Shown here in pieces: positions 46,308 to 55,782 of a DNA stretch of 64,000 nucleotides. The translations under genes and the position numbers were made by a program. Numbering within the stretch: the first letter of the stretch is position 1; every line of letters starts with the position of its first letter. The notes below the pieces were generated by a model. The model made no database searches. It was given only the letters and a program-made list of their open reading frames with translations, and was not told the origin of the DNA. Source of the stretch: Planctomycetota bacterium (lineage in GTDB: Bacteria; Planctomycetota; Planctomycetia; Pirellulales; Pirellulaceae); contig JAFLCP010000012.1 of assembly GCA_017303505.1 (NCBI GenBank), positions 1 through 64,000 on the forward strand, written 5' to 3'.

Positions 46308-47303
46308 TTACTCTTCAAATACGTTGTGGATTTCACCGTCAACCGCGCCGGACGAGCGACGGAACATGACGGAGTCTACAGTGCCGTTCACACCTTGGAC
46401 CGAACCGTCCGCAAGGCAAACCAAGATTTGACCAGGGTGCATCGATCCAAATTGGTACCAACCTGGACGATTCAATGGGTTTGGAAGACCCCAAGCCGTA
46501 GGATGACCGCCCATACCCATCCAAGTGAAAGCATACAACATGGGGCCCTGGTTGATGCGATCGCCTAGCACTTCGCCAAAAGCGATGGTGCTGCTGGTGC
46601 CGTCAACGCAGTCCGAAAAACGCTTCTTGGAACGTGGCCAGAACAAACCCGAATAGCGTCCCCAACCAGCTGGATCAAGATGGGCTTCACCAATGCCACC
46701 GCAACTTGGTGCATAGTTGGTTCGGCCCATTTCAGGCATCTGAGAGGCAAAGTAACCACCAGTAACCGTCAAGCCGTTGGTGTAGGTGTATGCAAACGTG
46801 TTGGTGTTGTTGAATGGATCTGCTGAAGGGCAAACATAACCAGGAATCTTGACCTGGCAGGCAGCCCAAGCAGCTGCGTTCGACCAATACGCTTGAATCG
46901 GTGGCGATGGATTGCCAGTGGTATCCGTTGTCAATGGATGACGATTCACGTCCACATTCAACGCGGCAGCCACGTTGTTATAAACGTTGACCTGCTCCAT
47001 GTAAGGCAACAGGAAGAATAAGGTGCCAATGTACTGGTGATTGCCGCCGGCATTCGCTGGTGGATAAGCAACTGGGCCCAAACATCCTGGTGGGAAACGC
47101 TTGTAAGCGTCATGGAAATTGTGTAACGCCAATCCCTGCTGCTTCAAATTATTGGAGCACTGCATGCGGCGAGCTGCCTCGCGAGCCGCTTGAACAGCGG
47201 GCAACAACAATCCAACCAAAATACCGATGATCGCAATCACGACCAACAACTCGACCAAGGTGAAACCGCTTGGCAGCCGATTTCGCTTCCCAACGTAACT
47301 CAT
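46308..47303 (-). CDS. DUF1559 prepilin-like protein, copy 1
   Basis: A 331-residue member of the planctomycete DUF1559 family. N-terminal class-III/pseudopilin signal: basic leader, then [20 protein letters not shown], cleaved before F with Glu at +5. Helix [18 protein letters not shown] continues the pilin spine. The C-terminus carries the H-x9-DG motif ([13 protein letters not shown]). The globular part has [15 protein letters not shown]. Function is unknown; similarity to type II secretion pseudopilins suggests a surface or secretion-linked fibre subunit. ATG 47303 follows GAGG. About 92 percent of residues match copy 2 by eye. Unlike copy 2, no small lipoprotein gene follows. Confidence 0.93.
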   Translation of the reverse strand: MSYVGKRNRLPSGFTLVELLVVIAIIGILVGLLLPAVQAAREAARRMQCSNNLKQQGLALHNFHDAYKRFPPGCLGPVAYPPANAGGNHQYIGTLFFLLPYMEQVNVYNNVAAALNVDVNRHPLTTDTTGNPSPPIQAYWSNAAAWAACQVKIPGYVCPSADPFNNTNTFAYTYTNGLTVTGGYFASQMPEMGRTNYAPSCGGIGEAHLDPAGWGRYSGLFWPRSKKRFSDCVDGTSSTIAFGEVLGDRINQGPMLYAFTWMGMGGHPTAWGLPNPLNRPGWYQFGSMHPGQILVCLADGSVQGVNGTVDSVMFRRSSGAVDGEIHNVFEE

Positions 47304-47408
47304 ACTCAAATACCTCGAAAGAAAAACAGTGAAACCTATTTTCTATCGCGTCGATATCTTGAGGATGGCATTCGCCAGTTCGCACATTCCCACAACACAG
47401 CACACAGA

Positions 47409-47433
47409 TCAACAAACAATGGGGATCAAGGAC
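47409..47433 (-). promoter_or_regulatory. Shared upstream element of DUF1559 genes, copy 1
   Basis: On the minus strand reads GTCCTTGATCCCCATTG followed by TTTGTTGA. A near copy is at 52650-52672, at a similar distance (about 110-140 bases) from the other DUF1559 start. The surroundings have diverged. Promoter or regulator site possible. Confidence 0.5.
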
Positions 47434-47949
47434 TATTTCATATTCTCTGCGTGTTACATCTCGGGATACGAACGTTGCTAATGCTCAATCCAAACCAAAA
47501 TCTCTTCGCGATATTCGCCATGTCGCTTCAATTGCCTTGAATGACCTGACGTGTGCGCATATTTTCAGACAGTTAAGTCAATGTTGCTTTGAAAGGCTGA
47601 AGCACCTTTCACTTCAACATGTTGCTGCAGAAATATAGCGATGCTGGAAACCAACAAAGCGCAACTCTAACTGCACCTACCTCACAACAATTCGACCAGC
47701 TTGCCGCGCGATCATTCGCTTGACAATCCACGTCAACTCAATTGCATATGCACGAACTCATTCGTACTTAGAGGCACCTTCACACTCCAATCTCTATCCC
47801 GCCTCATTGACATAGAGAAGAATGTGTCGGTTGTCGCAATCAATTTTTAACTGCTGTGAACTCGATCGCTTCCACTAACGAAGCAATACGAATTGTGACT
47901 ATGCGTCGAAACGCACGCCAACAAACTCAACACCTGAAACCTACGACAG

Positions 47950-47970
47950 TTTCGCGCGAGATGCGCGAAA
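47950..47970. repeat. Perfect palindrome TTTCGCGC-N5-GCGCGAAA
   Basis: Eight-base arms at 47950-47957 and 47963-47970 around GAGAT. It is a candidate protein-binding site or short hairpin; no gene starts close enough to assign it. Confidence 0.45.
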
Positions 47971-48102
47971 TTCGCCAAAAAACGACGCTCCAAGAAGGCT
48001 TGTGCAAAATAGACTCGCACGCACTAATGTCGTTTCAATCAGACACTACTCTTTTGGTAGCAAAAAGAAATCATTGAGCTGTCCGGCATTTGCTGTTTTA
48101 TC

Positions 48103-48143
48103 AACGCTGCTAGCCTCATCACTAAAACGAGGCCAGCGGCGTT
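48103..48143 (-). terminator. Hairpin after the lipoprotein gene (weak terminator)
   Basis: AACGCTGCTAGCCTC (48103-48117) pairs with GAGGCCAGCGGCGTT (48129-48143), 15 bp with one mismatch and one wobble on the minus strand. It begins about 15 bases past the minus-strand lipoprotein stop. The run that follows on the minus strand (GATAAAAC) is not a T tract, so termination is uncertain. Confidence 0.5.
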
Positions 48144-48157
48144 ATCGCAATACACTC

Positions 48158-48658
48158 TCACTCTGTAGGCTCCACCCACAGTTCGCCCGCATCACCCTGA
48201 TCGGGCCTAAAGCGATATCTCGTCCCAGGCTTCAGTTCGGGCAATTGAATTCCGTTTGCCTGAACGATCTTTTGCATAAACTCTTCATGCGTTTTGGGGA
48301 CCCGCCCTTCCAATGCCTTGAATAGGTTGAGCGCATGCGGAATCTGAATTTCGAAAACCGCTTTTTCACGCGCGTTAAAGAGTGCGACAGCGGGCGCGGC
48401 AATCATCTTACCCACACCTTCTTCATTACGAAGCGAGTCACCACGAATCCCTACTCCCACCCCCGCTTTCTGCCCCTCTCCTGCCGCCCCACTTGAGGCG
48501 ACATCTCCGCCAACAGCGGGTGCGTTGTCTGCCGGTGCAGCTACGGCCGGCGCAGTCGCTGTTGGCTCAGCAGGTTTATTCTCCACCAAACCCTGAGTAT
48601 CACATCCCGTTGCCAACAATAGTGAAATGCAACTCGCGCTGAGAACAGATCGTTTCAT
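48158..48658 (-). CDS. Lipoprotein of unknown function
   Basis: A 166-residue lipoprotein: MKRSVLSASCISLLLATGCD, lipobox ATG before Cys19. Then an Ala/Pro/Gly-rich linker (about 25-65) and a C-terminal folded part (about 85-166) with IPHALNLFKALEGRVPKTHE, EFMQKIVQANGIQLPELKPG and YRFRPDQGDAGELWVEP. This C-terminal pattern recurs in planctomycete lipoproteins, but its function is unknown to me. ATG 48658 is chosen because the lipoprotein signal starts there. It is 46 bases downstream of the phosphoesterase gene and likely in the same transcript. Confidence 0.78.
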   Translation of the reverse strand: MKRSVLSASCISLLLATGCDTQGLVENKPAEPTATAPAVAAPADNAPAVGGDVASSGAAGEGQKAGVGVGIRGDSLRNEEGVGKMIAAPAVALFNAREKAVFEIQIPHALNLFKALEGRVPKTHEEFMQKIVQANGIQLPELKPGTRYRFRPDQGDAGELWVEPTE

Positions 48659-48704
48659 GACATGGATCCCGAATAAGAACAAGGGGTAGGCCAAAATACC
48701 AAAA

Positions 48705-49613
48705 CTACGACGCCCAAGTATAACTCTTCTGCTGCCGAAAACCTTCAATGCGATACGATTCATCGCTCATGATTTCCAAAATAGAGTAGCCGTTGTTTTC
48801 AACACCACTCCCTTCCACCATGGCGACTAACGTAACATAATGAATGCCATTAATATCCTGCAATTCATTTTTGTGACTATGCCCTTGCAATACTAACCGA
48901 ACCTTTCGCGACGCCTCGAGTACACTGCGAACTTCCGCACTATTCTTGATTTCGTGACTTCCGCTTTTGTCAAGACGCTGATGAACAAGCACCACCGTAG
49001 GATAAGCGGTTCGCGTTAGATCCTCTTTAAGCCACTCCAATTCCTGACGCACAATATTCGCATCGGTCCATTGAAAGTTCTTTCTACCGTAACTCACTCC
49101 ATCCTGACGAAAACAGGCATCGAGTACTACAAAATGCGTTTCATGGCGATCAAACGAATAATAGGATCGTTCTTGACCTACCGCCGCCAGAAACTCTTCT
49201 TTGGTTAACGTGTCGACGCAGTGATTTCCTAGAACATGATGTCGATCGGCACACAACTCGCTAAATGGCTTATGTATGGCCCGCAGATATTTAAGCTCTG
49301 TCTCAACATCCTCCGCCGCATCGATGAAGTCGCCAAGCTCAACCAAGGTATCGATTGGACTAACTTTGAATTTCTCAGCTGCTTCCGACAACTTGGACAG
49401 AGTCTCGCGATAAAAACGAGTCCCCGCATGAGGCTTATCCGCATAGTGCATATCGGTGACCAAGCCCACACGGGCTTGCACTGTCGCCTCACTTGCACGG
49501 AGCCTACCGACGGAACCGGACAACAATAACAGCGATGCTCCGTGCAACCAGGCTCGACGCCCAACGCGAACAGCTTTCTGTTCCGTACTCGGACCAATCG
49601 TTGATATAAACAT
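48705..49613 (-). CDS. Tat-exported metallophosphoesterase
   Basis: A 302-residue calcineurin-like phosphoesterase. N-terminal twin-arginine signal: RVGRRAWLHGASLLLLSGSV. Metal ligands in order: VTDMHYAD (DxH), LVELGDFID (GDxxD), HHVLGNHCVD (GNHD-like, GNHC), VLVHQRLD (H) and LVLQGHSHKNE (GHxH). Folded export via Tat fits a metalloenzyme loaded in the cytoplasm. The phosphoester or nucleotide substrate is unknown. ATG 49613 is chosen; a GTG at 49652 gives an extra leader. It sits between an MFS transporter and a lipoprotein gene on the same strand. Confidence 0.88.
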   Translation of the reverse strand: MFISTIGPSTEQKAVRVGRRAWLHGASLLLLSGSVGRLRASEATVQARVGLVTDMHYADKPHAGTRFYRETLSKLSEAAEKFKVSPIDTLVELGDFIDAAEDVETELKYLRAIHKPFSELCADRHHVLGNHCVDTLTKEEFLAAVGQERSYYSFDRHETHFVVLDACFRQDGVSYGRKNFQWTDANIVRQELEWLKEDLTRTAYPTVVLVHQRLDKSGSHEIKNSAEVRSVLEASRKVRLVLQGHSHKNELQDINGIHYVTLVAMVEGSGVENNGYSILEIMSDESYRIEGFRQQKSYTWAS

Positions 49614-49860
49614 GCGACGAAAACCTCGGGATAACGAGAGCTGATAAGACACCGATAACCTATCGTTTCGTGGAGCCTATAAGCACATCAGGCTTATTCT
49701 GCTCAACACTATTTCGCTAAGCAACTCTTTGCCAAACGCACTGCAGAATATCCATCGCGATTCCACAACGCAAGGAAAAGCGGGAAGCTTAACACGACCT
49801 ACACGAAGTCCCCAAATCAGCCGCGCATCAGTAGAAGTAGAGAACTCACCTAGAGATTTG

Positions 49861-51111
49861 TTAAGCTGCCTGAGTAACTCTTTCGTCGGCGGTCGCATCA
49901 GAACGAGTGGGGGCAACCTCAAGCGGTGGGATGGGTTCGGTTTCTTTTCGCCGAACCTGATACATACAAATCATCAACAACGGGATAGCAACCAGACTCT
50001 GAACGATGCAGTAGCCCAAGATACTGTCTCCGAGTTGTCGCGCAACCCAAACATAAAACAGACTGGCCAAGAAACCGCCGGCCGCTCCGGAAATAGATAA
50101 CGCTGCTTGAGCAGTAGGAACCCCTGGAAAGAGCTTTCCTACATGCGACTGAAGCACAACTTGGGCTGGACAATTAAAACCTGCCAACAATAACGCGACG
50201 CATGCAGTCATCGGCGATAGCCCATAGGCGAATAGCCCATAGACCCCTGCCCACATAAGTGCGGCTCCGATAATAACCCAATTCGACTTCAAGCGATCAA
50301 TCCACTGAAGCAACACAGATTCTGAGATAATGAGCACGGTAAGCCACATCAAACCGTTACTCGTCGTCGCTCTCAAATAGATGGGACCAATTACTTCAAA
50401 ACCACGCGACACGCCCCATAGAATAAAGGCTGCCGTTGAAAGCCAGAATATCGCTCGCCAGCGCTGAGGTGCAGGCGTTACGGCAGGCCCAACCATCGCT
50501 TTGGTGGCATGAGACAAAAAGGGCAAAGCTAGTGTTAAGACGGTCACAGCAATGACGAACGGAAACAACTGTCCGCCCCATAACTGCGAAAGAAAGGCCG
50601 CCGCCAGATAACCAAGTGATCCAAAAACGCGGACCCGAGGATAACTGAGCTCTTCACGCAACTGAACGGCAGAGACTTCGATAGACAGTGATAGCAAGTT
50701 CAAAGAAGCATGGCAGGCCGTAACCACAAACATCCACGACGAAAGAAACGGCCATCGATCCATAAAGTGCACGACTCCTAAGCTGACCAAGCTATTGGCC
50801 AGAAGGAGCGCGAGCGGAATACGGGTGATGGCCAACGACTTACCAAAATAAGCGAGGCCAGCCAGCACAATCACCGTAGACAACGTACCAATGCTGTATG
50901 AGAACCCCAGTGTGACTCCACCAGACTCAGTTCCCATTCGCTGGGCTACAAGATATTGCCACTCGAAAGTGGTCAAAGCGAGGATCAAGAAGATCAAAAA
51001 GAAGCGTACACGAGCTAACCATTGAGCCCCAAGCGGGAGCGACATCGACAAATCCGGGCAAACGCCATCACGAACCGACTTACACTCCAAGGCTTTTCGC
51101 GACAATGCCAT
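49861..51111 (-). CDS. MFS transporter (12-span)
   Basis: A 416-residue major-facilitator transporter. I count about 12 hydrophobic spans (from WLARVRFFLIFLILALTTFE to LGYCIVQSLVAIPLLMICM). The pattern with RVRVFGSLGYLAAAFLSQLW after TM4-5 resembles the nucleoside-proton symporter / MFS_1-like group, often seen with sugar or nucleoside uptake. The substrate is not determined. The start at ATG 51111 is uncertain; ATG 51045 would remove a hydrophilic leader of 22 residues. It is 247 bases upstream of the phosphoesterase gene on the same strand, and just below a terminator that ends the DUF1559 copy 2 unit. Confidence 0.85.
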   Translation of the reverse strand: MALSRKALECKSVRDGVCPDLSMSLPLGAQWLARVRFFLIFLILALTTFEWQYLVAQRMGTESGGVTLGFSYSIGTLSTVIVLAGLAYFGKSLAITRIPLALLLANSLVSLGVVHFMDRWPFLSSWMFVVTACHASLNLLSLSIEVSAVQLREELSYPRVRVFGSLGYLAAAFLSQLWGGQLFPFVIAVTVLTLALPFLSHATKAMVGPAVTPAPQRWRAIFWLSTAAFILWGVSRGFEVIGPIYLRATTSNGLMWLTVLIISESVLLQWIDRLKSNWVIIGAALMWAGVYGLFAYGLSPMTACVALLLAGFNCPAQVVLQSHVGKLFPGVPTAQAALSISGAAGGFLASLFYVWVARQLGDSILGYCIVQSLVAIPLLMICMYQVRRKETEPIPPLEVAPTRSDATADERVTQAA

Positions 51112-51252
51112 CTGCCCTGATGGAGTTCCGTCGAGCTCATTATTGAGCCATCTTGTTTTTCGGCAAGTTTGCCGGCGGAAACAAATGAAAAATTCCCCGC
51201 AATCGATTTAACTTGCCAAATCGATGCAAACGAAACGAAATGTATGCCAACG

Positions 51253-51285
51253 AAAAAAGCCGAGCGAATTTCTCCGCTCGGCTTT
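51253..51285 (-). terminator. Rho-independent terminator of DUF1559 copy 2 / lipoprotein unit
   Basis: AAAGCCGAGCG (51256-51266) and CGCTCGGCTTT (51275-51285) are perfectly complementary with an eight-base loop. On the minus strand the stem is followed by six T. Confidence 0.9.
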
Positions 51286-51327
51286 CCAGAATTTAGAAGC
51301 AATTCTAAATGGCTTTCGCCAAAAGAA

Positions 51328-51492
51328 CTACAGCTTTGGCAATGGTGGGGTGGTTGGAGCACCGGTTGGCGCTTCCGTTGGAGTGGTTTGCGAAGAAACC
51401 TTCGCTTCCGATTCCTTGGTTTCGCTGCAGCCAACGCTGCTCAACACCAACGCTACCATGCACAAGCTGAAAACTTTGAACAACTTCGACAC
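51328..51492 (-). CDS. Very small lipoprotein paired with DUF1559 copy 2
   Basis: A 54-residue lipoprotein: leader (M)SKLFKVFSLCMVALVLSS, lipobox SVG before Cys22, then SETKESEAKVSSQTTPTE and a Pro/Thr-rich end (APTGAPTTPPLPKL). The start is GTG 51492 with AGGAGT at 51499-51504, six bases away. It begins 51 bases after the DUF1559 copy 2 stop and is followed by a terminator, so both genes form one unit. Such short Cys-anchored tails behind DUF1559 genes are a recurring planctomycete arrangement as far as I recall. It may tether or cap the DUF1559 product; that is a guess. Confidence 0.82.
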   Translation of the reverse strand: MSKLFKVFSLCMVALVLSSVGCSETKESEAKVSSQTTPTEAPTGAPTTPPLPKL

Positions 51493-51543
51493 TTGTAAAC
51501 TCCTGAAAATGGATTGTCATTGGAAATCCAACGACTACTCAGA

Positions 51544-52530
51544 TTACTCTTCGTAGGTGTTGTGGATTTCGCCGTCAACAGCACCAGTTGAGCGTCGGAA
51601 CATGATCGAGTCAACAGTACCGTTAACTCCGCGTACCGAACCGTCAGCCAATGCGACCATGATTTGGCCAGGGTGCATCGAACCGTATTGGTACCAACCT
51701 GGACGATTCAGTGGGTTTGGAAGACCCCAAGCGGATGGATGACCACCCATGCCCATCCAAGTGAAAGCGTACAACATTGGGCCTTGAGCGATGCGATCGC
51801 CCAAAACTTCGCCGAATGCCATGGTGTTGCTGGTTCCGTCAACGCAGTCCGAGAATCGCTTCTTGGAACGTGGCCAGAACAAACCGGAATAACGACCCCA
51901 ACCGGTTGGGTTGGTGTGAGCTTCACCGATACCACCGCAGCTTGGAGCGTAGTTGGTACGACCCATTTCTGGGCGAGCAGAAGCGAAGTAACCACCAGTC
52001 AACGTCAAACCGTTGGTGTAGGTGTACACAAAGGTGTTGGTGTTGTTGAATGGGTCAGCCGATGGGCAAACGTAACCTGGGATCTTGACTTGGCAAGCAG
52101 CCCAAGCAGCAGCATTGCTCCAGTAAGATTGAATCGGTGGGGTTGGGTTACCAGTGGTGTCTGTGGTCAAAGGATGACGGTTGACGTCCACGTTCAAGGC
52201 GGCAGCCACGTTGTTGTAAACGTTGGTCTGTTCCATGTATGGCAACAAGAAGAACAAAGTACCGATGAACTGATGATTACCAGCAGCATTAGCAGGTGGA
52301 TAAGCAACTGGGCCCAAAATTCCCGGTGGGAAACGCTTGTAAGCGTCATGGAAGTTGTGCAATGCCAAACCTTGTTGCTTCAAGTTGTTGGAGCACTGCA
52401 TGCGGCGGGCAGCTTCACGAGCAGCTTGAACTGCTGGCAGAAGCAAACCAACCAAAATACCAATGATGGCGATAACCACCAACAATTCGACCAGGGTGAA
52501 ACCACCCCGAACATTCCCAACTCGTTTCAT
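51544..52530 (-). CDS. DUF1559 prepilin-like protein, copy 2
   Basis: A 328-residue DUF1559 protein, near-identical in sequence to copy 1 from the pilin signal onward. It keeps [38 protein letters not shown] and the tail [13 protein letters not shown] with the H-x9-DG motif. Differences cluster at surface-like positions and in the first 12 residues (MKRVGNVRG). It uses codons typical of well expressed genes (AAC, GGT, GAA, CGT) more than copy 1. The unit ends in a small lipoprotein gene and a strong terminator. GAGGTATCGAA before ATG 52530. Confidence 0.94.
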   Translation of the reverse strand: MKRVGNVRGGFTLVELLVVIAIIGILVGLLLPAVQAAREAARRMQCSNNLKQQGLALHNFHDAYKRFPPGILGPVAYPPANAAGNHQFIGTLFFLLPYMEQTNVYNNVAAALNVDVNRHPLTTDTTGNPTPPIQSYWSNAAAWAACQVKIPGYVCPSADPFNNTNTFVYTYTNGLTLTGGYFASARPEMGRTNYAPSCGGIGEAHTNPTGWGRYSGLFWPRSKKRFSDCVDGTSNTMAFGEVLGDRIAQGPMLYAFTWMGMGGHPSAWGLPNPLNRPGWYQYGSMHPGQIMVALADGSVRGVNGTVDSIMFRRSTGAVDGEIHNTYEE

Positions 52531-53401
52531 TTCGATACCTCAACAGGAAAACTCGGGAGATTCTTAACGACTACTTCACCGAAGCTTTCTTGTTAATTTG
52601 CCGTACAGGGCTAGAACTAGTAAACAGTTTGCGACGTACCGAAATCAGCTCAACAAAAATGGGATCAAGGACGAAAGTGTGAAAACCCGATTTCTGCCGC
52701 AATGTCTATTTGCAGTTCCTTACTAGTGTGGCGCACTAACAACGAAATCTTCCCATGAACATAGCTTGGGCGGGCAATCTCCAGGCCAGCCCCAACATCT
52801 AAACAACCTTCACGTTGTCATCGACTCAAAGAAGCAATCCCGTGCACCGTTTCCTAAAAATTCGGCTCTTCCGAAAAATTCGACTCGTGACACTCGCCGA
52901 GAGATTAACGTCAGCACTGTCTGTGCTATGCAACACGTTAAATGCTGCTATTCCTCAATCTGCTCGCCAAGCAACCCAAGTCAAATAATCGCGTGCCAAA
53001 TAATCACGTAAAAGACAACGTCTTTCAACTGCTTAGACGGACCTCTTAATTCCGTAGTCTCATTGAATGCCTCCCCGCCACCTATGTCAAGAAAATATGA
53101 AATATTTTTTAGGAAAACCGGCGAAAGAGACCGTTACCCTCCCAAGTAGTGGAGTCCGTAAGCAGTAAACCCAGCCCGAAAAAACCCTTCCTTTGGCCAT
53201 AATCGCTACAAATTTCGGCCGTTTTTCTGCGATCCGCACACGCGACCGCATTCTGTAAGACAACTTCCCCATAGACGCACAACTGTCGTTCCGGTCTGCG
53301 CTCACGCTTGGCCTATTTCGCCTCGCGCCAGCCCAAGCTAACCGACTCGAAATAACTGCGTTCTCATCTTAAAACTCGTCTATCGGTTAAGGCCAATTTG
53401 A
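52531..53401. other. Long non-coding region upstream of DUF1559 copy 2
   Basis: About 870 bases without a convincing gene. Contains the shared DUF1559 upstream element (52650-52672) and a 15-bp tandem pair at 52982-53011 (CAAATAATCGCGTGC then CAAATAATCACGTAA). The right end must hold the promoter of the glycan genes. An 81-codon frame at 52766-53011 and a 72-codon minus-strand frame at 53087-53305 look non-coding. Confidence 0.5.
52650..52672 (-). promoter_or_regulatory. Shared upstream element of DUF1559 genes, copy 2
   Basis: On the minus strand reads GTCCTTGATCCCATTT followed by TTGTTGA, about 120-142 bases before ATG 52530. Pairs with the element at 47409-47433. Confidence 0.5.
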
Positions 53402-54352
53402 ATGCGCGCTACTGCGAAACAATTATTGCTCGCCTCGTATTATGCTGCATCGCAACCTATTCGATTTGCGATTCATAGGCGACTGCGAAATACACAGCAG
53501 TTGCCCTCCGCCGTCCTTTTTTACCACCGCGTCGCAGACAAACATCACACGCCTTGGACGATTAGCAATAAGGACTTTCGCAAACATATTCACTATCTCA
53601 AAAACCACTTTGAGCTCGTGCCACTTAGCACTCTGCAGTCCCAAACCGGGCAGGCTGCAAGCCGCGAGATGATGGTTTCCATTACCTTTGACGATGGCTA
53701 TGCAGAGAATTTCGATCACGCGATTCCGCTGTTATTAGCCGAAGGTATTCCATTCACCTACTTCGTTTCATCAAACTTCATCCTGTCACAAAAAGTGTTC
53801 CCGCATGATGCCAAGCTTGGCTTGAATTTTCGTCCAAATACTCCGGAACAAATTCGTTTTCTTGCCGATCGCGGCGTTGTTATTGGTGGGCACACAAGCA
53901 ACCACTCTGACATGGGAACGATCACGGCACCCGAACAAGTTCGCTCGGAAATACTCGGCGATATTCGCGTGCTCGAAGCCCTTACAGGCAAACCGATCGA
54001 GTACTTTGCGTTCCCCTATGGCGACGTGAATAACATGAGCCAAACCGCAATGGACGTACTCCGAAGTATAAACCTACGAGGGATGTGCTCGGCGTACGGT
54101 GAGTTCAATCGCCCCAACACAGACCTATGGCATATTCGCCGCATTCATGGTGACCCAGGCATGTTACGACTTAAAAACTGGCTCACCCTCGACCCCCGCA
54201 AGTTGCGTCGCAAAAAACAATTCCCATTTACCTTTGGCCCATTGGGAACCTCTCATGCTAATCCGAATCAAATGCATGGGGCGATCCCTGATACCGTCGT
54301 CATTCCACCCATTTTGAGTGGCGTTTCGTTAAACGTTCCCACAACCGTTTAA
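53402..54352 (+). CDS. Polysaccharide deacetylase family protein
   Basis: A 316-residue carbohydrate-esterase family 4-like (NodB) protein. The core motif SITFDDGYAEN gives the catalytic and metal-binding Asp pair; GGHTSNHSDMG gives the two metal-binding His; FAFPYGDVN is the later conserved block. The N-terminus has LPSAVLFYHRVADKHH, the usual lead-in. It would deacetylate N-acetylated sugars in a cell-surface polysaccharide. No clear signal peptide is seen, though the first 20 residues are mildly hydrophobic. It is followed at 53 bases by a glycosyltransferase gene; the two likely act on the same glycan. ATG 53402. Confidence 0.9.
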   Translation: MRATAKQLLLASYYAASQPIRFAIHRRLRNTQQLPSAVLFYHRVADKHHTPWTISNKDFRKHIHYLKNHFELVPLSTLQSQTGQAASREMMVSITFDDGYAENFDHAIPLLLAEGIPFTYFVSSNFILSQKVFPHDAKLGLNFRPNTPEQIRFLADRGVVIGGHTSNHSDMGTITAPEQVRSEILGDIRVLEALTGKPIEYFAFPYGDVNNMSQTAMDVLRSINLRGMCSAYGEFNRPNTDLWHIRRIHGDPGMLRLKNWLTLDPRKLRRKKQFPFTFGPLGTSHANPNQMHGAIPDTVVIPPILSGVSLNVPTTV

Positions 54353-54405
54353 CCATTCTAAGTTCTTATCGAGCGAATCATTACCCAAGCCAATCCCGAT
54401 TGTAA

Positions 54406-55782
54406 ATGAACGATTTGCCAACCCATCATCGCGACAACACTCCCGCTCTTAGCGACTGCTCTCGCAGCGCTCCGCTCAATATCTTTTTTGTTATCACGAG
54501 CATGCCTGTCGGCGGTGCTGAAGTACTGTTGTGCAATCTAATTCGCCGACTCGATCGAAAACGATTTTCACCACATTTGGTTTGCCTCAAAGAACTCGGC
54601 GAACTCGGAAATCAACTCGCTGCCGAAGCACCAACTTGGCATAATCAACTCCAGTCGAAATGGGATCTTAGAATCTTACCGCGACTCACTAAAATCTTTC
54701 GCGATCACCAAGCTGCGGCGGTGATTACCGTTGGCGCGGGAGACAAGATGTTTTGGGGACGACTCGCAGCTCGCCGAGCCAATGTGCCTGTGATTTGCGC
54801 GGCGCTTCATAGCACCGGCTGGCCAGATGGCGTTGGAAAACTCAACCGCCTGCTTACCCCCTGGACCGATGCATTTATCGCTGTTGCCGAAGCGCACGGA
54901 GATTTTCTGTCCAGCTTCGAACGATTTCCCAAGTCGAAAGTCCACGTAATCCCCAATGGAGTGGACACCACTCGCTTTTTACCTCGGCCCGAAATGCGAC
55001 GTTTGGTTCGACGGAAATTGCATATCCCAGAAACGGCACCGCTGGTCGGCATCGTCGCCGCGCTGCGGCCTGAAAAAAATCACGGACTTCTCGTGCGTTC
55101 TGCGGTGCGCATCTTGACCGAACAACCAGAATGCCATTTTCTTGTCATCGGCGACGGGCCAGAACGCCCAAAAATCGAACAACAAATTGCGGAACTCGGT
55201 CTTCAGCATCGTTTTCATTTGCTCGGAAATCGACACGATACTCCAGACCTCCTGGCCGCTTTAGACGTTTTCTCTTTATGCAGCCTCAATGAAGCTAACC
55301 CCGTTTCCATTTTGGAAGCATTATCGACAGGCATCCCAGTCGTTAGCACAAATGTGGGCAGCATTCACGAAACGGTTATCGATGGTCAAACGGGTTACCT
55401 TGTCCCTTCCGAGGATGCCGTCGCGTTGGCAACTCGCATCAGCGAATTGCTTCGCGCTCCACAGCTTGCCCAGAAACTCGGCCAAAATGGTCGCGAGCAT
55501 ATTGTTCACGGCTGGTCCCTGAACTCTATGGTCGGTGGCTACGAGACCTTGATCGAGCGGATCTATTCCACCAAACAACCAAGCCATTCGGCGACAAGAA
55601 CAATTCTCTCGCCCGCTTCCTCTATGGACTCTCGAACTCTCTCAACCTCCATAAGTCCATCTTCTTGCAGCAACTCTCAGGAAAATATTTCACCTGCATC
55701 AGTTTCGCTTGAAACAGCGGAGCAGCGAATATTACTACCGAGCGTCGTTTCGGGGACAACCGAACTGCGATCCCACGCCTGA
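54406..55782 (+). CDS. GT4-family glycosyltransferase
   Basis: A 458-residue cytoplasmic retaining glycosyltransferase of the GT-B fold. The N-terminal domain starts with NIFFVITSMPVGGAEVLLCNLI, the classic acceptor-domain entry of family GT4; the C-terminal half has HVIPNGVDTTRF, VGIVAALRPEKNH and the nucleotide-sugar E-x7-E motif in EANPVSILEALSTGIPVVST. After about residue 395 a Ser/Thr-rich tail of about 60 residues (SPASSMDSRTLSTSISPSSC) does not fit the family and may be a linker. Donor and acceptor are unknown. It forms a likely operon with the polysaccharide deacetylase. Confidence 0.92.
   Translation: MNDLPTHHRDNTPALSDCSRSAPLNIFFVITSMPVGGAEVLLCNLIRRLDRKRFSPHLVCLKELGELGNQLAAEAPTWHNQLQSKWDLRILPRLTKIFRDHQAAAVITVGAGDKMFWGRLAARRANVPVICAALHSTGWPDGVGKLNRLLTPWTDAFIAVAEAHGDFLSSFERFPKSKVHVIPNGVDTTRFLPRPEMRRLVRRKLHIPETAPLVGIVAALRPEKNHGLLVRSAVRILTEQPECHFLVIGDGPERPKIEQQIAELGLQHRFHLLGNRHDTPDLLAALDVFSLCSLNEANPVSILEALSTGIPVVSTNVGSIHETVIDGQTGYLVPSEDAVALATRISELLRAPQLAQKLGQNGREHIVHGWSLNSMVGGYETLIERIYSTKQPSHSATRTILSPASSMDSRTLSTSISPSSCSNSQENISPASVSLETAEQRILLPSVVSGTTELRSHA

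Larger units (their letters stand above)
47304..48157. other. Long non-coding leader upstream of DUF1559 copy 1
   Basis: About 850 bases without a convincing gene. Contains the shared element at 47409-47433, a perfect palindrome at 47950-47970, and a hairpin at 48103-48143 just past the lipoprotein gene. An open 73-codon frame at 47856-48077 has no ribosome-binding site and is not protein-like. It could hold a long untranslated leader or a small RNA. Confidence 0.5.

Noticed and set aside
47856..48077. Open frame of 73 codons in the DUF1559 leader
   Set aside because: No Shine-Dalgarno and no recognisable domain, so treated as non-coding.
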